64,000 bases of DNA. Origin: Candidatus Peregrinibacteria bacterium (GTDB lineage: Bacteria; Patescibacteriota; Gracilibacteria; UBA1369; 2-02-FULL-48-14). Shown here in pieces: positions 36,601-43,601 of this stretch (position 1 is the stretch's first letter; every line of letters starts with the position of its first letter). The notes below the pieces were generated by a model, which made no database searches, was not told the origin of the DNA, and was given only the letters and a program-made list of their open reading frames with translations. The DNA lies in the NCBI GenBank assembly GCA_018658105.1, contig JABHVW010000006.1, positions 110,594 to 174,593 of the forward strand, written 5' to 3'. A program made the translations under genes and the position numbers.

Positions 36601-37136
36601 CATTTGATGCCTGCCTTTTTAGCCGCAACCACTCCTCTTTCTGTATCTTCTATAGCTATACAGTCATCAGAATCACATCCTGAGATTTCTATTGCTCTTA
36701 AATAAGGTTCAGGATGGGGTTTTTCATTTTTCACGTCCTCATTCACAACAAAAAACTCAAAATAATCTGCAATTCCTGTCTTTTTCAAGATGATTTCGAA
36801 GTGCATTCGTCGAGATGTCGTAACAACAGACATTCTTGCCCTTCCCTTTAAAGACTCCAAAGTCTCGAGGACACCAGGTATCAATTGTACTTCATCTCTA
36901 AGCAGCTCAGAGTAGTAGTCATTCCTTTTATTTCGGAAATGGCTGATTTCTTCATGAGAATACCCTTTGCCCTCCAGCAAGCTCCATGAGCTGTAATTCC
37001 TTTTAAGAGAATATTCAATAAACCACTCTCTAGTCATCTCTACTCCCAATTCAAGCAATATTTTTCGCGTAGCCTTAAAATATAGGCTTTCTGTATCAAC
37101 TAAGGTCCCATCATTGTCGAAAAAAATCATTTTCAT
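36507..37136 (-). CDS. HAD-superfamily phosphatase (beta-phosphoglucomutase-like)
   Basis: A 209-residue HAD hydrolase. Motif I is FFDNDGTLVDTE, with nucleophile Asp7 or Asp8 and general acid two residues on. Motif II is VVTTSRR, followed by the lysine of motif III in NEKPHPEPYL and motif IV in AIEDTERGV. The cap is of the C1 helical type. Substrates are small phosphorylated compounds, often sugar phosphates. Its place between purF and two purD-like genes suggests that it acts on a phosphoribosyl intermediate, which is inference. Gap to the PurD-like gene is 23 bases. Confidence 0.85.
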   Translation of the reverse strand: MKMIFFDNDGTLVDTESLYFKATRKILLELGVEMTREWFIEYSLKRNYSSWSLLEGKGYSHEEISHFRNKRNDYYSELLRDEVQLIPGVLETLESLKGRARMSVVTTSRRMHFEIILKKTGIADYFEFFVVNEDVKNEKPHPEPYLRAIEISGCDSDDCIAIEDTERGVVAAKKAGIKCYAIPTALSKSHDFSGADGVLNSISELSGLI

Positions 37137-37159
37137 ATACTAAAATATTACCACCTGAA

Positions 37160-38416
37160 TTAGAACAAACCAATGTCGGTTCTCCCATGTAACTGTTTCA
37201 TCAGCTCTCCATTCACCAAAGACAATCTTGACCGACAATCCTCAAATGACGTTCCCGTACTAGCCAATGCAATAGTACGAGAACTACCAGTTCTATATGT
37301 TGATTCATCTAGCTTGAGGGCATTCCCCCAGCAGAGTTGAATGCCGTGGCTTTCAAAAAGCCCACTGCTGTCATTAAATACAAACGATTCTGGCAGAGTA
37401 ACTGATGGATATGCCCTAGGGGTAAAACATTGAACTACTGCATGTCTTTCATCAAAGAGCCACGTTGCCCTTTCTCCGTTTAATATTCCCATTGTTGTCT
37501 CTGAAATGCTTGACCTAAGTGACAAAAGCAATGCAATACTTTCAGGATCTCCAGGATGAATGTCAACTTCATTAACCAGCAATCTCTCTCCAGACTTGAA
37601 AAACTGAAATGAAAAGAAGCCGTTGGTTGGTCCAAAGCTGGTTATAGCTTTGCTTAATACACCCCGAATGATCGTTTCTGCTTTTTTATAATCCCCCTCC
37701 TTATGAAATGGCAGGCACACACCAGATGGAGAAACTGCCCCCATACCACCAGTTTTCAGCCCTACATCACCATCATCACGAAAAGGATAATCCATTATGG
37801 GTTTAGATAGGAGCATTCCCTCGCTACCAAAAAGCACGTGAACAGAAAACTCATCACCTTCTATATATTCTTCTAACACCAATCCTTTGTCTGCATGTTT
37901 TTCAAATAAAGCTTTGATTTTATCTTCCATACCTTCAGCTCCATCTTTAAAAATTACAATATCTTTACTTGGAGGCTGTGCCTTCAAAACGAAACCATTA
38001 GGAAAATTCCCTACAACATCTATAAAAATCTCAAACGTTTTACAATGTGTGGAATTTGGTACTAACTCAGGATCAATTTCAGCAATGAAAGATTTAAATT
38101 GCCCCTTATCCCTCTCCAGGAATAACCACCCCATGCTGGGTGCTAAAATCTTAACCCCTTCTAAATCTAAACTTCCAACTCCATTAAATATTAACTCCTC
38201 ATCACTAGGGAGTAGAATATCCGGGTTAAATCTTTCACAAAGTTCAGTTATTTCTCTTAATCCATACCTGGTGACACGTATTGAATGATCGCAAATTTTG
38301 GAGAGATGATCATTGGTCTTTTTTGCTGCAGAAACTACTTTATGACCTTCCTCTCGAATTCTTTCTGCAAATGCATATTCTCTTGCTCCATGCCCTACCA
38401 ATAGAAATGTGCTCAT
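37160..38416 (-). CDS. Divergent PurD paralogue (ATP-grasp ligase of unknown substrate)
   Basis: A 418-residue protein with the whole PurD layout: N-terminal VGHGAREYAFAERI, central ATP-grasp with LEEYIEGDEFSVHV and GLKTGGMGAVSPS, and a C-terminal domain. Key sites differ from the true PurD next to it. The glycine-rich ATP loop reads QPPSKDIVIF, and the metal-binding E-F-N of PurD is replaced by NEVDIHPGDPES. The fold and ligase chemistry are probably kept with a changed substrate, but loss of activity is also possible. Its start overlaps the purD stop by four bases, so the two are coupled. Confidence 0.8.
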   Translation of the reverse strand: MSTFLLVGHGAREYAFAERIREEGHKVVSAAKKTNDHLSKICDHSIRVTRYGLREITELCERFNPDILLPSDEELIFNGVGSLDLEGVKILAPSMGWLFLERDKGQFKSFIAEIDPELVPNSTHCKTFEIFIDVVGNFPNGFVLKAQPPSKDIVIFKDGAEGMEDKIKALFEKHADKGLVLEEYIEGDEFSVHVLFGSEGMLLSKPIMDYPFRDDGDVGLKTGGMGAVSPSGVCLPFHKEGDYKKAETIIRGVLSKAITSFGPTNGFFSFQFFKSGERLLVNEVDIHPGDPESIALLLSLRSSISETTMGILNGERATWLFDERHAVVQCFTPRAYPSVTLPESFVFNDSSGLFESHGIQLCWGNALKLDESTYRTGSSRTIALASTGTSFEDCRSRLSLVNGELMKQLHGRTDIGLF

Positions 38417-39747
38417 CTTCCAATTAGTGAGGAAATATGTCTGATATTTTGTTCACTAGCAATATCAGTACGATGTTGCAAAGGTCCACTGACATGACTT
38501 GCAATAGCTTCAATGATCTTTTCACGTGCATCAACTGGAGTTTGACCATGAGCCAGAAGCGCCATCACACGTGAATTTCCAACAGTCCGATAATGGTCAC
38601 CTTTAGTTCGTTCACATGCTGAAAAGTGAATTTGTACTCCAGCAGATTCAATTGCGTTTCTATTGATGGAAAAGTTGTGGCCAGGACTGCCCCCAAGAGC
38701 ATATTCAGGAGTCACCAAGTAGTTTAGAGATGTTGCCGTATCACGGAAGGTAATGTCACCTTCTTGTAAAGTACCTGAAGCAAGTTTACCCATGACATCC
38801 ACCCAATCTTGTTCTACAAGAGACATAATATTCATACATTCTGGGTCACCAAACCTTGCGTTGAACTCAATAACTCTTACTTCACCTCTAGGAGTGATGA
38901 AGAATCCACCATTAAGAACACCCGAAAAGCGTAATCCCTTCTCATGCAAGTGAGTCACCACTGATCGTGAAATGGAACAAATTTTTTCGTACTCTTCTGG
39001 GGTCATGAATGGGAGTGCTCTTTCACGCATGGTATAAGCTCCCATTCCACCCGTTCCAGGCCCTTTATCTCCTTCAAATCTGTAAGGGTAATCATAGCTC
39101 GCAGGGGGGAATGCAACCGTACGCCCATCCGTAATTGCTTGTAACGTGAATTCTACTCCCTCAATTTTCTCTTCAATAATTACTGCTGGATCTGACCCAC
39201 CTTCTTGAATCAATGACAATGCAAAGTTTTTTGCATTGTCATTGTCACGCAGGTGAGGGCCAACAACTTTCACACCTTTGCCACCAGTGAGACCTCTAGG
39301 TTTAACTGCAACGGGTGCATCTCCAAATTCTCTAAACACTTCAAGCACTTCTTCACGACTCCGTGCAATTCGATGAACTGGGTTGGCTTCAGGTGCTGCT
39401 TCTTGAATCAACTCACGAGAAAAGGCTTTATCCCACTCAATTCTTGCCCCCTCCCTATCGGGACCAACTGTTGCAATGCCCTTCTTAAGTAAGGCATCAA
39501 CAACACCAGCCTCAAGTGGAGAATCTGCACTAACCATCACAAGATCAATTCCATTTTCTTCAGCAAAATCGGTAACCAAATTGGGGTCTGTGACTTTGCC
39601 AATTTTGATGAGTCCACCTGTTTTCTCAACCACATCTGCAATTGAAGGATTCATATGCCCCATAACTGCACTTACTTTGCTTGATTCAGACATTCTTTCT
39701 GCAAGTGCACTTTCACGCCCACCATTCCCTACGATTAATGTTTTCAT
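38413..39747 (-). CDS. purD: Phosphoribosylamine-glycine ligase (PurD)
   Basis: A 444-residue GAR synthetase that joins glycine to phosphoribosylamine using ATP. The N-terminal VGNGGRESALAERM, the ATP loop LTGGKGVKVV, GPGTGGMGAYTM and the metal-binding VIEFNARFGDPE are all intact. The DYPYRFEGDKGPGTGG stretch resembles archaeal-type PurD more than the E. coli form. It takes the product of PurF. It is followed by the divergent paralogue and the HAD gene, and preceded by an unknown gene 16 bases upstream, all on one strand. Confidence 0.92.
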   Translation of the reverse strand: MKTLIVGNGGRESALAERMSESSKVSAVMGHMNPSIADVVEKTGGLIKIGKVTDPNLVTDFAEENGIDLVMVSADSPLEAGVVDALLKKGIATVGPDREGARIEWDKAFSRELIQEAAPEANPVHRIARSREEVLEVFREFGDAPVAVKPRGLTGGKGVKVVGPHLRDNDNAKNFALSLIQEGGSDPAVIIEEKIEGVEFTLQAITDGRTVAFPPASYDYPYRFEGDKGPGTGGMGAYTMRERALPFMTPEEYEKICSISRSVVTHLHEKGLRFSGVLNGGFFITPRGEVRVIEFNARFGDPECMNIMSLVEQDWVDVMGKLASGTLQEGDITFRDTATSLNYLVTPEYALGGSPGHNFSINRNAIESAGVQIHFSACERTKGDHYRTVGNSRVMALLAHGQTPVDAREKIIEAIASHVSGPLQHRTDIASEQNIRHISSLIGR

Positions 39748-39763
39748 ATTTTTTGGTTAGAAT

Positions 39764-40813
39764 TTATATAAGTGCCCTTATCTTTGTCCCATATTTACTT
39801 TTACACTCATTCCAGAAATCTATATAGGCTGTCGTTGCTTGTTCAATTGAAAGTCCATTGTGCTCTGCTATGTATCTAATGAGGTTCATTATATCACCAA
39901 GCACCCTTTGAGATATTCTCTTATTTGGCTTAGGAACATCTAAAGGTCCTGACCTATCAAAATCTAAAACTCTTGATCCAACGACTTCTTTCCCAATCAG
40001 TGGTACATCAATAGGTCCAATATTTCTTCCATATAGTTTTGCTCTTGCTTCTCCATATGGGACAGGTAAGTCATATGTACCATCTATCACTCTTACCGGA
40101 GCTGACGCCTTCTTAAAACCTATTTGTGCTAGGTCATCTGATGGAATATGAAGGCATGCCTGTCGTACCCAATTGAAAGCGCCCTCCTTTTGCCCCCCAT
40201 AACTAACATTTACTGGAGCGGCATTTCCACATAACAGGTCATCTGCTAGCTCACCCGCCCATAGTGCATGCATAACACCGTATTGTCGTATTGATGAAGG
40301 GTTGTGGTCATCATGCAAAAATTGACCTGCAATCTCTACATACTTTGCACATAGAAAAGGGGCATGCTGATGAGCCATCTGCCAAAGCTTATGAATTCTT
40401 TCCTCAGAAGGAAGGTGAGTGTTTCTATCAACCTCTACAGTTAGACCGAAAAACTTTGCCACACCATCTTCTAAAATAGCAAGCTTCACATCCGTCATAC
40501 CCATCACTTTACTTGCTTGACTGTGATAGTTCCACTTTGCACCTCCTGCAGCTGTCGATGCAAATCTCATTCTATCTAAACCAAGTGCATGTGACAGCTC
40601 TACTGCAGGTGTAACGTAAGCAAGGAGCCTTGAGTTTGGCATATAGGGCGTTCCACCAATTAAGACGGCACAAGCATCTATACGACCTTTAATGGTCTCT
40701 AAAAACTCAACAACTTCCTCAAAATCAACTTCTTCTAAATCAAAATCTACTCCTGTAGATAGGTCTACGTCGTTCTCTTGAGCCCCAAGTTGAACACCAG
40801 TCGCTTCTGTCAT
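39764..40813 (-). CDS. Unknown protein, first gene of the purD-containing operon
   Basis: A 349-residue soluble protein that I do not recognise. It begins with a very acidic ~45 residues. It then has LIGGTPYMPNSRLLAYVTPAVE, a His-rich middle (AHQHAPFL, FLHDDHNPSSIRQYG, VMHALWAGELADDLL), and a C-terminal helical region. The conserved-looking His/Asp residues could bind metal or be catalytic. It leads the minus-strand operon with purD, the purD-like gene and the HAD gene, so it probably works on the same small molecule. Confidence 0.75.
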   Translation of the reverse strand: MTEATGVQLGAQENDVDLSTGVDFDLEEVDFEEVVEFLETIKGRIDACAVLIGGTPYMPNSRLLAYVTPAVELSHALGLDRMRFASTAAGGAKWNYHSQASKVMGMTDVKLAILEDGVAKFFGLTVEVDRNTHLPSEERIHKLWQMAHQHAPFLCAKYVEIAGQFLHDDHNPSSIRQYGVMHALWAGELADDLLCGNAAPVNVSYGGQKEGAFNWVRQACLHIPSDDLAQIGFKKASAPVRVIDGTYDLPVPYGEARAKLYGRNIGPIDVPLIGKEVVGSRVLDFDRSGPLDVPKPNKRISQRVLGDIMNLIRYIAEHNGLSIEQATTAYIDFWNECKSKYGTKIRALI

Positions 40814-40974
40814 ATAAAGATAAAAAAGGTCGTAAACCTACAGCTTTATTGCCAAGTCGTCAATAATATTGTAACAAACTCTGCGCTTCCCTTTATAGGG
40901 TCTCATTTGTCTCACTTAGCCTGAAAGCCCAGAAGTTGTGTCTCATGTCAGAAACACATAGAATGAGCAAGTCT

Positions 40975-41005
40975 AAGGGTACTAGTCCCGACTGGCCAGC
41001 CAAAT
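40975..41005 (+). repeat. 31-bp direct repeat, copy 1
   Basis: It matches 41547-41577 at 30 of 31 positions, with one A/G difference. It contains two near-palindromes (around ACTAGT and CTGGCCAG). The two copies bracket the small gene at 41042-41557. Confidence 0.85.
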
Positions 41006-41041
41006 GAAACGTTAGTTAAAAACTGTTATCGACCGAATACT

Positions 41042-41557
41042 ATGGAGCAAGCTGGCTATATCGTTTTAGGATCATTTCTAGCACTGATCACATCGTTTAT
41101 TTCTGAGAATTATAGATCTTGGTCAAATAAAAAAAATCAACGAGGCGACTTAAAGATTTCATTGAGACTAGAATTTAAAGTCATTATAGAGTTAATTGAT
41201 AAAATTGTAGAAAAATTTGGGACAAGTCAATTTTTTGATATTAGATTTTTGAAACAGCTAAAATCTGCTATTGACCGCTTAGAAAAACTGCGTGACCACG
41301 TAATTTTTATTAATAATGAAAAAGATAAGGAGAAAATTCTTGCGACAATTAATGCAGTAGCAATTTACCAGTCAGATGCCCTTTCTCTGGAAGGTCAAGC
41401 CTTCAAGCGCACAAGTGATGGTGAGGCGCAGGGTGAAGCGGTTACATGGAATCATGAGAATTATCGTAGCCAAAGACAACTACTTGCAACCAGAAGTGTT
41501 GACCTAAAAAGACGTATTGAGGAAGTAATTCATTTTACTGAAGGCAAAGGGTACTAA
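41042..41557 (+). CDS. Small membrane-anchored coiled-coil protein of unknown function
   Basis: A 171-residue protein with one N-terminal membrane segment (about residues 5-22). A short basic patch (WSNKKNQRG) follows, then amphipathic helices (FKVIIELIDKIVEKF, LKQLKSAIDRLEKLRDH), and a charged end. It has the general look of a single-pass protein with a cytoplasmic helical body, as in some toxin-immunity or defence accessories, but no family is recognised. Its stop codon (TAA) lies inside the second copy of the flanking 31-bp repeat. The repeat pair suggests a mobile or duplicated cassette. Confidence 0.7.
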   Translation: MEQAGYIVLGSFLALITSFISENYRSWSNKKNQRGDLKISLRLEFKVIIELIDKIVEKFGTSQFFDIRFLKQLKSAIDRLEKLRDHVIFINNEKDKEKILATINAVAIYQSDALSLEGQAFKRTSDGEAQGEAVTWNHENYRSQRQLLATRSVDLKRRIEEVIHFTEGKGY

Positions 41558-41577
41558 TCCCGACTGGCCAGCCAAAT
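41547..41577 (+). repeat. 31-bp direct repeat, copy 2
   Basis: Second copy, 572 bases downstream of the first. It overlaps the last codons of the small gene and ends directly before a promoter (41578-41607). Confidence 0.85.
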
Positions 41578-41607
41578 TTGACTCAAAGTCCACCTCAAGA
41601 GTATAAT
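41578..41607 (+). promoter_or_regulatory. Promoter of a very short transcript
   Basis: TTGACT (41578-41583), an 18-base spacer and TATAAT (41602-41607). A terminator follows within about 50 bases. Confidence 0.65.
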
Positions 41608-41613
41608 ATGTAT

Positions 41614-41660
41614 ACATTCGAGGATTTCTCGCGACCCCCTGCCTTAGTAGGGGGAATATT
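41614..41660 (+). ncRNA. Possible very small RNA convergent to the mazF-like gene
   Basis: About 47 bases between a good promoter and a perfect terminator hairpin. It contains a small CGAG/CTCG hairpin (41619-41631) and the CCCCCT/AGGGGG terminator stem (41635-41640 with 41649-41654), followed by a T-rich run. It ends at the 3' end of the mazF-like gene on the other strand, so it could pair with that mRNA's 3' UTR. The start site is estimated. Confidence 0.45.
41635..41660 (+). terminator. Intrinsic terminator between the small gene and mazF-like gene
   Basis: A perfect 6-bp G-C-rich stem with an 8-base loop, then AATATTTTTAT. Confidence 0.75.
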
Positions 41661-41661
41661 T

Positions 41662-42054
41662 TTATCTATAGATTTTTAAAAAACCCTTTTTTAAATTTGT
41701 ATAATCTATTTCATCTAATCTCCCTAACTTAGAATATAGTCTTCGATAATCAATAGATCTACCTTGATGGAGACAAGCATTCATCCCTCTACCTTTTTGC
41801 TTAAAAAATACATACCAAGAGCCACTCTTAATCTTGCTTGTAGTAGGAATTACAAAATAAAACCCATGGGACAACTTTTTATAGATAACTACTGGACGTG
41901 AAAATTTATCGCTCTTGCCATTAATTTCAGATCCAATATTCTCACCAAGGCTAGCCCACCAAATGTCACCTTCATTTACATAAGGAGGCTTGCAGAATTT
42001 TAAGTTCAACTTCTCCTTAAGTCCAATCCACTCTAAAAATCTTTTAATATACAT
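41662..42054 (-). CDS. PemK/MazF family toxin, no antitoxin gene visible
   Basis: 130 residues from ATG 42054. The MazF-type beta-barrel signature is clear: NEGDIWWASLGENIGSE, FSRPVVIYKK and FVIPTTSK, ending with a QGRSIDYRRLYSKLGRLDE segment. MazF toxins are mRNA interferases. The N-terminal helix (YIKRFLEWIGLKEKLNL) is usual in the CPR form of this family. I reject a longer start at 42210 because it would read through a terminator and promoter. A -10 (42061-42066) six bases before the ATG predicts a leaderless mRNA. No MazE/PemI-like gene lies on either side. Confidence 0.85.
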   Translation of the reverse strand: MYIKRFLEWIGLKEKLNLKFCKPPYVNEGDIWWASLGENIGSEINGKSDKFSRPVVIYKKLSHGFYFVIPTTSKIKSGSWYVFFKQKGRGMNACLHQGRSIDYRRLYSKLGRLDEIDYTNLKKGFLKIYR

Positions 42055-42060
42055 AAAAGA

Positions 42061-42089
42061 ATTATAAGCAAAATCATAGCTCTTGTCCT
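42061..42089 (-). promoter_or_regulatory. Promoter of the mazF-like gene, leaderless start
   Basis: On the minus strand AGGACA (42089-42084), a 17-base spacer, TATAAT (42066-42061), six bases, then ATG. Confidence 0.6.
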
Positions 42090-42116
42090 GAATTAAACCT
42101 GAATTTTCTCTGCTAA

Positions 42117-42148
42117 TAAAAAATCGAACCCCTCGGCATGAGGGGTTC
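42117..42148 (-). terminator. Intrinsic terminator upstream of the mazF-like gene
   Basis: A perfect 9-bp stem with an ATGCC loop (minus strand) followed by GATTTTTTA. It would block read-through into the toxin gene. Confidence 0.8.
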
Positions 42149-42169
42149 TCGGAGGCCGAAGCCACTAGT
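42117..42169 (-). ncRNA. Possible small RNA upstream of the mazF-like gene
   Basis: About 53 bases between a promoter (42176-42204) and an intrinsic terminator. The terminator stem is a perfect 9-bp GAACCCCTC/GAGGGGTTC pair (42126-42134 with 42140-42148) with a 5-base loop and six T residues. A GGCTTCGGCC hairpin lies in the 5' part. It ends before the mazF promoter, so it is either an independent small RNA or an attenuated leader. The start site is estimated. Confidence 0.5.
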
Positions 42170-42175
42170 GCATGA

Positions 42176-42204
42176 ATTGTATATTGAGCAGCGGTCGTAA
42201 TCAA
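42176..42204 (-). promoter_or_regulatory. Promoter of the small RNA upstream of mazF
   Basis: On the minus strand TTGATT (42204-42199), a 17-base spacer and TACAAT (42181-42176). Confidence 0.6.
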
Positions 42205-42283
42205 GATCATTATGAGCTCTAACAGGTTAGTGAGGCTTGTTTAGTGGTGCAAAAAATGGTATAGTTATTGATAATAAAAAAAA

Positions 42284-42646
42284 ATGTCTCGTTCTGCAGG
42301 TTTACACTACATAAATAGGAAGCTACGTGCGCGAGCAAAAGGGCATTGCGTTGAAACGTGTATGGAGAAGTGCGAAAAGATGCATTTGATGACTCTCTCT
42401 CGTTTTGATCATATGATGATAGTGATTGCTATCTTGTATCCATTTTCAATGATCCCGCAGATCATAAAGATTTATGAAATGGGTGATGCGAGCAGCATCT
42501 CTTCATTAACTTATGGAATGAAATTTTTCTTTGTTATTCCATGGTTTTTTTACGGAGTTTTTCATAAAAGTAAGCCGATCATTTATGCGAATATTTTGTG
42601 GTTTTTGGCTTATACCGTGATTCTTTGGCAGACTTTCATTTATTAA
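42284..42646 (+). CDS. SemiSWEET/PQ-loop family small membrane protein
   Basis: A 120-residue protein. The first ~37 residues are basic and cysteine-containing (HCVETCMEKCEKMH), followed by three membrane helices at about 43-60, 75-93 and 97-117. The PQ motif is in FSMIPQIIKIY, with the SISSLTYGMK stretch typical of MtN3/SWEET half-units. SemiSWEETs dimerise to move sugars across the membrane. The Cys-rich N-terminal extension is unusual, and the real start could be internal (for example MHLMTLSRF). It is preceded by TGGTATAGT, a probable extended -10. Confidence 0.75.
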   Translation: MSRSAGLHYINRKLRARAKGHCVETCMEKCEKMHLMTLSRFDHMMIVIAILYPFSMIPQIIKIYEMGDASSISSLTYGMKFFFVIPWFFYGVFHKSKPIIYANILWFLAYTVILWQTFIY

Positions 42647-42712
42647 GTTGTTGCTCGTGTTAGAAAGATCTAGAATGTGCGGGCTTAATAGTCGTTAAAA
42701 TATATAATTTCT

Positions 42713-43498
42713 ATGGAAATCGATCCGGAAAAGTTGAAGTTGATGGAGAAGTATTTGGGAGATTTTCGTGAGGATCTTGCTATTAGTTTGGCTCAGCAAG
42801 TGGAGAGCAGTAATTTGAAAACTGAATATTTGCATGTGATTTCGCATCAGTTTAGAACTCCTTTGAGTGGTATGCGTGCGACACTTGAGCTTTTTTTGGG
42901 GCAAGGCGAAGAGCTGAACTTATCTGATGATCTGCGTGAGGGTTTGAATCTGATGCATAAAGAGTGCATAAGATTGATTCAGGTTTTAAATGATGTAGTG
43001 CTGGCTCAAGAGATTGAGAAGTCTACCCTTGTGGTGAGGCGGGAGTCGACTGACATCCCTTCCCTTTTTGCTGACGTTTCAAATGATTTGAAAATGCAGC
43101 TTGCAGAGAAAAAGATCAAACTGATTGTGAATTTCGAACCTCAAACAATTACTATGGATGTTGATAAGTATAAGCTGACTCATGTTCTTTCTCATCTGAT
43201 GAGAAATGCGGTGTTTTATTCTAATGAAGGAGGTGAAGTGCGAGTAAATATTAAGAGTGAGGGTGAGCGTTTGTCTTTTGAGATTTCTGATGATGGGATT
43301 GGGATTTCAGAAAGTGAGCAGGGTCATATTTTTGAGAGATTCTTTAGAGGTAGTGAAGCAAGTAAGTTTGCGACAGATTGTTCTGGCCTGGGTTTATTTA
43401 TTGCAAAGAACTTTGTTGAGCAACTTGGAGGGTCAATTCAATGTGAATCTGAATTAGGTAAAGGGTCTAGCTTTTCATTTGCACTTGACGAAATTTAA
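42713..43498 (+). CDS. Soluble histidine kinase without a sensor domain
   Basis: A 261-residue histidine kinase. The phospho-accepting His45 is in VISHQFRTPLSG (HisKA dimerisation domain, residues ~38-105). The HATPase domain has the N box SHLMRNAVFYS, G1 DDGIGIS, F box FERFF and G2 SGLGLFIAK. There is no membrane segment, PAS or HAMP domain ahead of it; only ~35 residues precede HisKA. No response regulator is adjacent. It may sense through a partner protein or act as a histidine kinase that receives input in trans. Confidence 0.9.
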   Translation: MEIDPEKLKLMEKYLGDFREDLAISLAQQVESSNLKTEYLHVISHQFRTPLSGMRATLELFLGQGEELNLSDDLREGLNLMHKECIRLIQVLNDVVLAQEIEKSTLVVRRESTDIPSLFADVSNDLKMQLAEKKIKLIVNFEPQTITMDVDKYKLTHVLSHLMRNAVFYSNEGGEVRVNIKSEGERLSFEISDDGIGISESEQGHIFERFFRGSEASKFATDCSGLGLFIAKNFVEQLGGSIQCESELGKGSSFSFALDEI

Positions 43499-43555
43499 TT
43501 TTTGTTGTAGTTTTTGCCAAACGTAGCGGACCACAAGTACTTCCAAGGGGATAAG

Positions 43556-43597
43556 TTAGGGAGTAAGTGCTCAGGCGCGAACTCACTAATTTTTTTT
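43556..43597 (+). promoter_or_regulatory. Possible attenuator-like hairpin in the DEAD-box helicase leader
   Basis: TTAGGGAG (43556-43563) pairs with CTCACTAA (43582-43589) with one mismatch. Eight T residues follow directly (43590-43597), four bases before the helicase ATG. It resembles a weak terminator placed in the leader. Confidence 0.35.
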
Positions 43598-43601
43598 CAA
43601 C

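Noticed and set aside
40920..41005. Possible tRNA or tRNA fragment ending in GGCCAGCCA
   Set aside because: The GGG-TACTAGT-CCC segment resembles a T arm, but no matching 5' acceptor strand or anticodon arm lies upstream, and the second copy overlaps coding sequence.
40975..41577. Integron cassette with attC-like sites
   Set aside because: The repeats lack paired RYYYAAC and GTTRRRY core sites, and no integrase gene is present.
41614..41660. The short plus-strand transcript as simply the terminator of the upstream small gene
   Set aside because: A separate TTGACT/TATAAT pair lies between that gene's stop and the terminator, so an independent transcript is more likely, although the terminator may serve both.
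42055..42210. Longer N-terminus for the MazF-like protein
   Set aside because: The extra 52 codons run through a terminator hairpin and a promoter, and the residues do not resemble the family.
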